33,110 nt of DNA. Source: G020353235 sp035528295. Its GTDB lineage: Bacteria > Chloroflexota > Dehalococcoidia > Dehalococcoidales > JAUYDJ01. Below are positions 31,089-33,110 of the stretch, in pieces (the stretch's first letter is position 1; each line of letters begins with the position of its first letter). The notes under the pieces are model-generated. The model worked only from the letters and a program-made list of their open reading frames with translations. It had not been told where the DNA came from and ran no database searches. The stretch lies in NCBI GenBank assembly GCA_035528295.1, contig DATKYY010000020.1, positions 1 through 33,110 of the forward strand, in the 5' to 3' direction. Both the position numbers and the translations under genes were made by a program.

Positions 31089-31655
31089 GTGAAAGTTCTG
31101 GGCATTATGGGCAGTCCGAGAATAAGGGGCAATACCGACCTGCTTCTGGATGAAGCGCTGCGCGGCGCCCGGAGCGAGGGGGTGGAGGTGGAGAAGCTGG
31201 TGGTGGATAAGCTCAATATCGCCCCCTGCCGGGAATACTATGTCTGCCTGAAGGAAGGCAACTGCGCCATCAGGGACGACATGGATGAGATATACGCCAA
31301 GCTGCTTAATGCCGACCGGATAATCGTCGCCTCGCCGATATTTTTCTACGGGCTCACCGCCCAGCTCAAGGCACTCATTGACCGCTGTCAGGCGACCTGG
31401 GCCAGAAAGTATGTGCTCAAGCAGAAACTGCCCGACTCGGGAAGAAAGGGCGCCTTTATTGCCGTCGGCGCGACCCGGGGCAAGAAACTGTTTGACGGCT
31501 CAAGATTAACCCTGAAGTACTTCTTTCAAGCCATCAATGTTGAATACAGCGAAGAGCTGCTTATCCCTGGCGTGGACAAGAAAGGGGAAATCAAAACGCA
31601 CCCCACCGCACTATCGGATGCCTTTAAGCTGGGCAAGAGGTTAGCTCAAGGCTAG
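31089..31655 (+). CDS. Flavodoxin-family NAD(P)H-dependent oxidoreductase
   Basis: From a GTG at 31089 (GGAGG five bases upstream) the protein is 188 residues. The in-frame upstream ATG at 30939 lies within the rhomboid gene and is not used. It has the FMN phosphate loop GSPRIRGNT (8-16), IVASPIFFYGLTAQLKALIDR and FIAVGATRGKK, as in iron-sulfur flavoprotein/NADPH-dependent FMN reductase relatives. Cys47, Cys53 and Cys59 lie in APCREYYVCLKEGNC. The tighter CxxC spacing of iron-sulfur flavoproteins is missing (Tyr at one site), so an Fe-S cluster is doubtful. Electron partner unknown. Confidence 0.87.
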   Translation: MKVLGIMGSPRIRGNTDLLLDEALRGARSEGVEVEKLVVDKLNIAPCREYYVCLKEGNCAIRDDMDEIYAKLLNADRIIVASPIFFYGLTAQLKALIDRCQATWARKYVLKQKLPDSGRKGAFIAVGATRGKKLFDGSRLTLKYFFQAINVEYSEELLIPGVDKKGEIKTHPTALSDAFKLGKRLAQG

Positions 31656-31661
31656 CCAGCC

Positions 31662-31678
31662 CCATCTATATTAGATGG
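31662..31678. terminator. Hairpin between convergent genes
   Basis: CCATCTA (31662-31668), loop TAT and TAGATGG (31672-31678) form a perfect seven-base stem in the gap between the convergent flavodoxin and ClC genes, covering the ClC stop codon. No U-tract follows, so a role as two-way terminator is only possible. Confidence 0.35.
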
Positions 31679-33092
31679 CACTGTCTATCGGCGGTCGGCC
31701 CCGCCTTTCCAGCTTGATGGTATAAATCGAGGAGCCCTTCAATAAGAGACTGGACACAATATAGCTCACCACGCATACGATTACTATTGCCGGGAATAGC
31801 TCAAAGCAACGAGCCATCTCGGGCACCTGGAACATGGCGGTCAGGGGGGCTCGGGCAGCACCGGCAAAAAGGGCCGCCATGCCACCTATGCCGTACGCCA
31901 TTGGCGAGCCGAACAAATTCGCTGAAGGCGCAACGGCGTTAAGCGCGTAGCCGCAACCCAAGCCAAACAGGGTTCCGATGTAAAGGCTCGGCGCAAAAAT
32001 CCCCCCACTCCCGCCGGAACCAATGGTAAACGAAGTAGCTATAATCTTGGATATACTTAGCAACAGCAACATAACTATAGAAAGCTTGCCCATCAGGGCC
32101 AGATCCATCCCCTCATAGCCAACACCCATTATTCCGTAGTACATTGGCTCAATACTATCACCCGTGCTCATGGTGTAATGCCAGGCAAATATTGCGGTTA
32201 ATATTCCGCCCACCGACATGCCGATGGGTACCTTTAGAAAATCGGGGACCTTGCGTAGATTATCAAAGCGGTCCTCAACATAATAAAATACCCTGACCCA
32301 GATATAGGAAAGCACGCCAAAAATCAAGCCCAAAAAGACGAAGCCAATTAAATCTGCCGGCGTGCAGGCTAAATTGGAGAGTGTGGTCTGAAAAGCCGGC
32401 CTGGTGCCGAGGACTAAAGACGCCACCCAGGCTCCAGTTACCGAGGCAATAAAACACGGAATTAGATATCGGAAATTAACCTTCCGCAGAATTATTTCCG
32501 CCCCAAAGAAAGCGCCCCCTATTGGAGCGTTAAATGTCCCGGCTATGCCCGCCGCCGCACCGCAAGCGGTCAACAAGCGGCACATCTCACTGTCCAGTTT
32601 GAAAAACTGACCAAGCGTGGAACCAACTCCCCCGCCAATTTGAGCCACCGGCCCCTCTCTGCCAGCGCTACCGCCACTGCCCAGCGTAATACTGGAAACG
32701 ATAATTTTGATGATGGCTACCCTTTTTCTCACCCTCCCGTTCAGGAAATGAACCGACTCCATAATTTCGGGTACGCCATGCCCTTTTGCCTCTCTGGCCA
32801 GAGTAAATATAATCGGTCCGATTACCAGTCCGCCCAGAATTGGCACCAGAATCAAGCCGAAGTGGAATCCATTGAGATTAAGTGCCGAGGTGAAGGGGAA
32901 AATGCGCTCAAAGAAGACCCAGTAGAAGACTTCGATCATCTTCCGAAAAATAATGGCGCCGGCGCCACCACCCACGCCAGTAAGAGCGGCAAACAAGCAT
33001 ATCTTGCCCCAACCGAGCGCAGAATAGTCTAGTCTGCTTTTGGGCTCATCGGCTCGGCCCGGTATCGCTTCTTTAGCTGAATCAGTTTGCAC
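31671..33092 (-). CDS. ClC-family chloride channel/transporter
   Basis: A membrane protein of 473 residues with the ClC motifs GHGVPE (His105 at the place of the selectivity serine), GSGGSAGREGP with the gating Glu146, and GSGGSGGIFAPSLYIG. There is no cytosolic CBS domain. In FNAPIGGAFFGAEIIL, Glu199 aligns with the first Glu of the enterobacterial EE pair, and Ile200 stands where the internal proton glutamate would be. This hints at channel-like or altered coupling, but needs alignment to confirm. The start is GTG at 33092 with AGGAG twelve bases upstream, close to the window edge. It converges with the flavodoxin gene. Confidence 0.93.
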   Translation of the reverse strand: MQTDSAKEAIPGRADEPKSRLDYSALGWGKICLFAALTGVGGGAGAIIFRKMIEVFYWVFFERIFPFTSALNLNGFHFGLILVPILGGLVIGPIIFTLAREAKGHGVPEIMESVHFLNGRVRKRVAIIKIIVSSITLGSGGSAGREGPVAQIGGGVGSTLGQFFKLDSEMCRLLTACGAAAGIAGTFNAPIGGAFFGAEIILRKVNFRYLIPCFIASVTGAWVASLVLGTRPAFQTTLSNLACTPADLIGFVFLGLIFGVLSYIWVRVFYYVEDRFDNLRKVPDFLKVPIGMSVGGILTAIFAWHYTMSTGDSIEPMYYGIMGVGYEGMDLALMGKLSIVMLLLLSISKIIATSFTIGSGGSGGIFAPSLYIGTLFGLGCGYALNAVAPSANLFGSPMAYGIGGMAALFAGAARAPLTAMFQVPEMARCFELFPAIVIVCVVSYIVSSLLLKGSSIYTIKLERRGRPPIDSAI

Positions 33093-33110
33093 GGGACGCG
33101 TTATCTCCTG

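Noticed and set aside
31089..31655. Iron-sulfur flavoprotein with a compact cluster motif
   Set aside because: Only three cysteines with wide spacing (47, 53, 59); the CxxCxxC pattern is broken.

Overview
The window is a gene-dense bacterial chromosome segment with no transposase, integrase, rRNA or CRISPR array. Gene content suggests an anaerobic member of Chloroflexota, most likely Dehalococcoidia. The evidence is an actinobacterial-like inositol-lipid gene trio next to the nusA-infB-truB block, an HgcAB-like corrinoid/ferredoxin fusion with its CpaM-type methyltransferase, and an rpsO-pnp-dapB-asd-dapA operon. This placement is an inference from family knowledge; no search was run. Several genes appear to start with TTG or GTG, and several promoters have an extended -10 (TGn upstream of the hexamer).

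Layout. (1) 1-976, minus strand: a padR-degV pair, with degV cut by the window edge and a 27-bp palindrome at the padR promoter. (2) 1068-6005, plus strand: nusA-ylxR-infB-rbfA-truB, the classical transcription/translation/tRNA-modification operon, without rimP in front of nusA but with an attenuator-like hairpin in its leader. (3) 6002-10351, plus: a strong promoter, then inositol-phosphate synthase, a PimA-like GT4 glycosyltransferase and a CDP-alcohol phosphotransferase (a probable inositol phospholipid route), followed by purA. (4) 15701-10348, minus: rpsO-pnp-dapB-asd-dapA, joining RNA turnover to the lysine/diaminopimelate pathway. (5) 15714-23122, plus: one promoter followed by eight closely packed genes (DUF503, MrfA-like helicase, Kef-type antiporter, lgt, YedE-like transporter, DUF3343 protein, NAXD/ribokinase-fold protein, TusA-like protein). 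The last four look like a sulfur/selenium handling cassette. (6) 26332-23135, minus: PepSY-like lipoprotein, beta-CASP metallo-beta-lactamase protein, LOG-family protein, DUF5661 protein. (7) 26351-28226, plus: a strong promoter, then a CpaM-like methyltransferase and an HgcAB-like fusion. This is the most unusual unit in the window. (8) 28227-30500: a looser, more AT-rich stretch with a DUF2178-like membrane protein/HTH regulator pair, a terminator, tRNA-Leu(UAG) and an orphan exported protein. (9) 30508-33092: rhomboid protease, flavodoxin-fold reductase and a ClC chloride transporter.

The strongest candidate for an unusual system is region 7. It holds a membrane-bound corrinoid protein fused to a ferredoxin, related to but clearly different from the mercury methylation proteins HgcA and HgcB, and transcribed with a dedicated methyltransferase. 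Second is the YedE-DUF3343-NAXD-like-TusA cassette in region 5.
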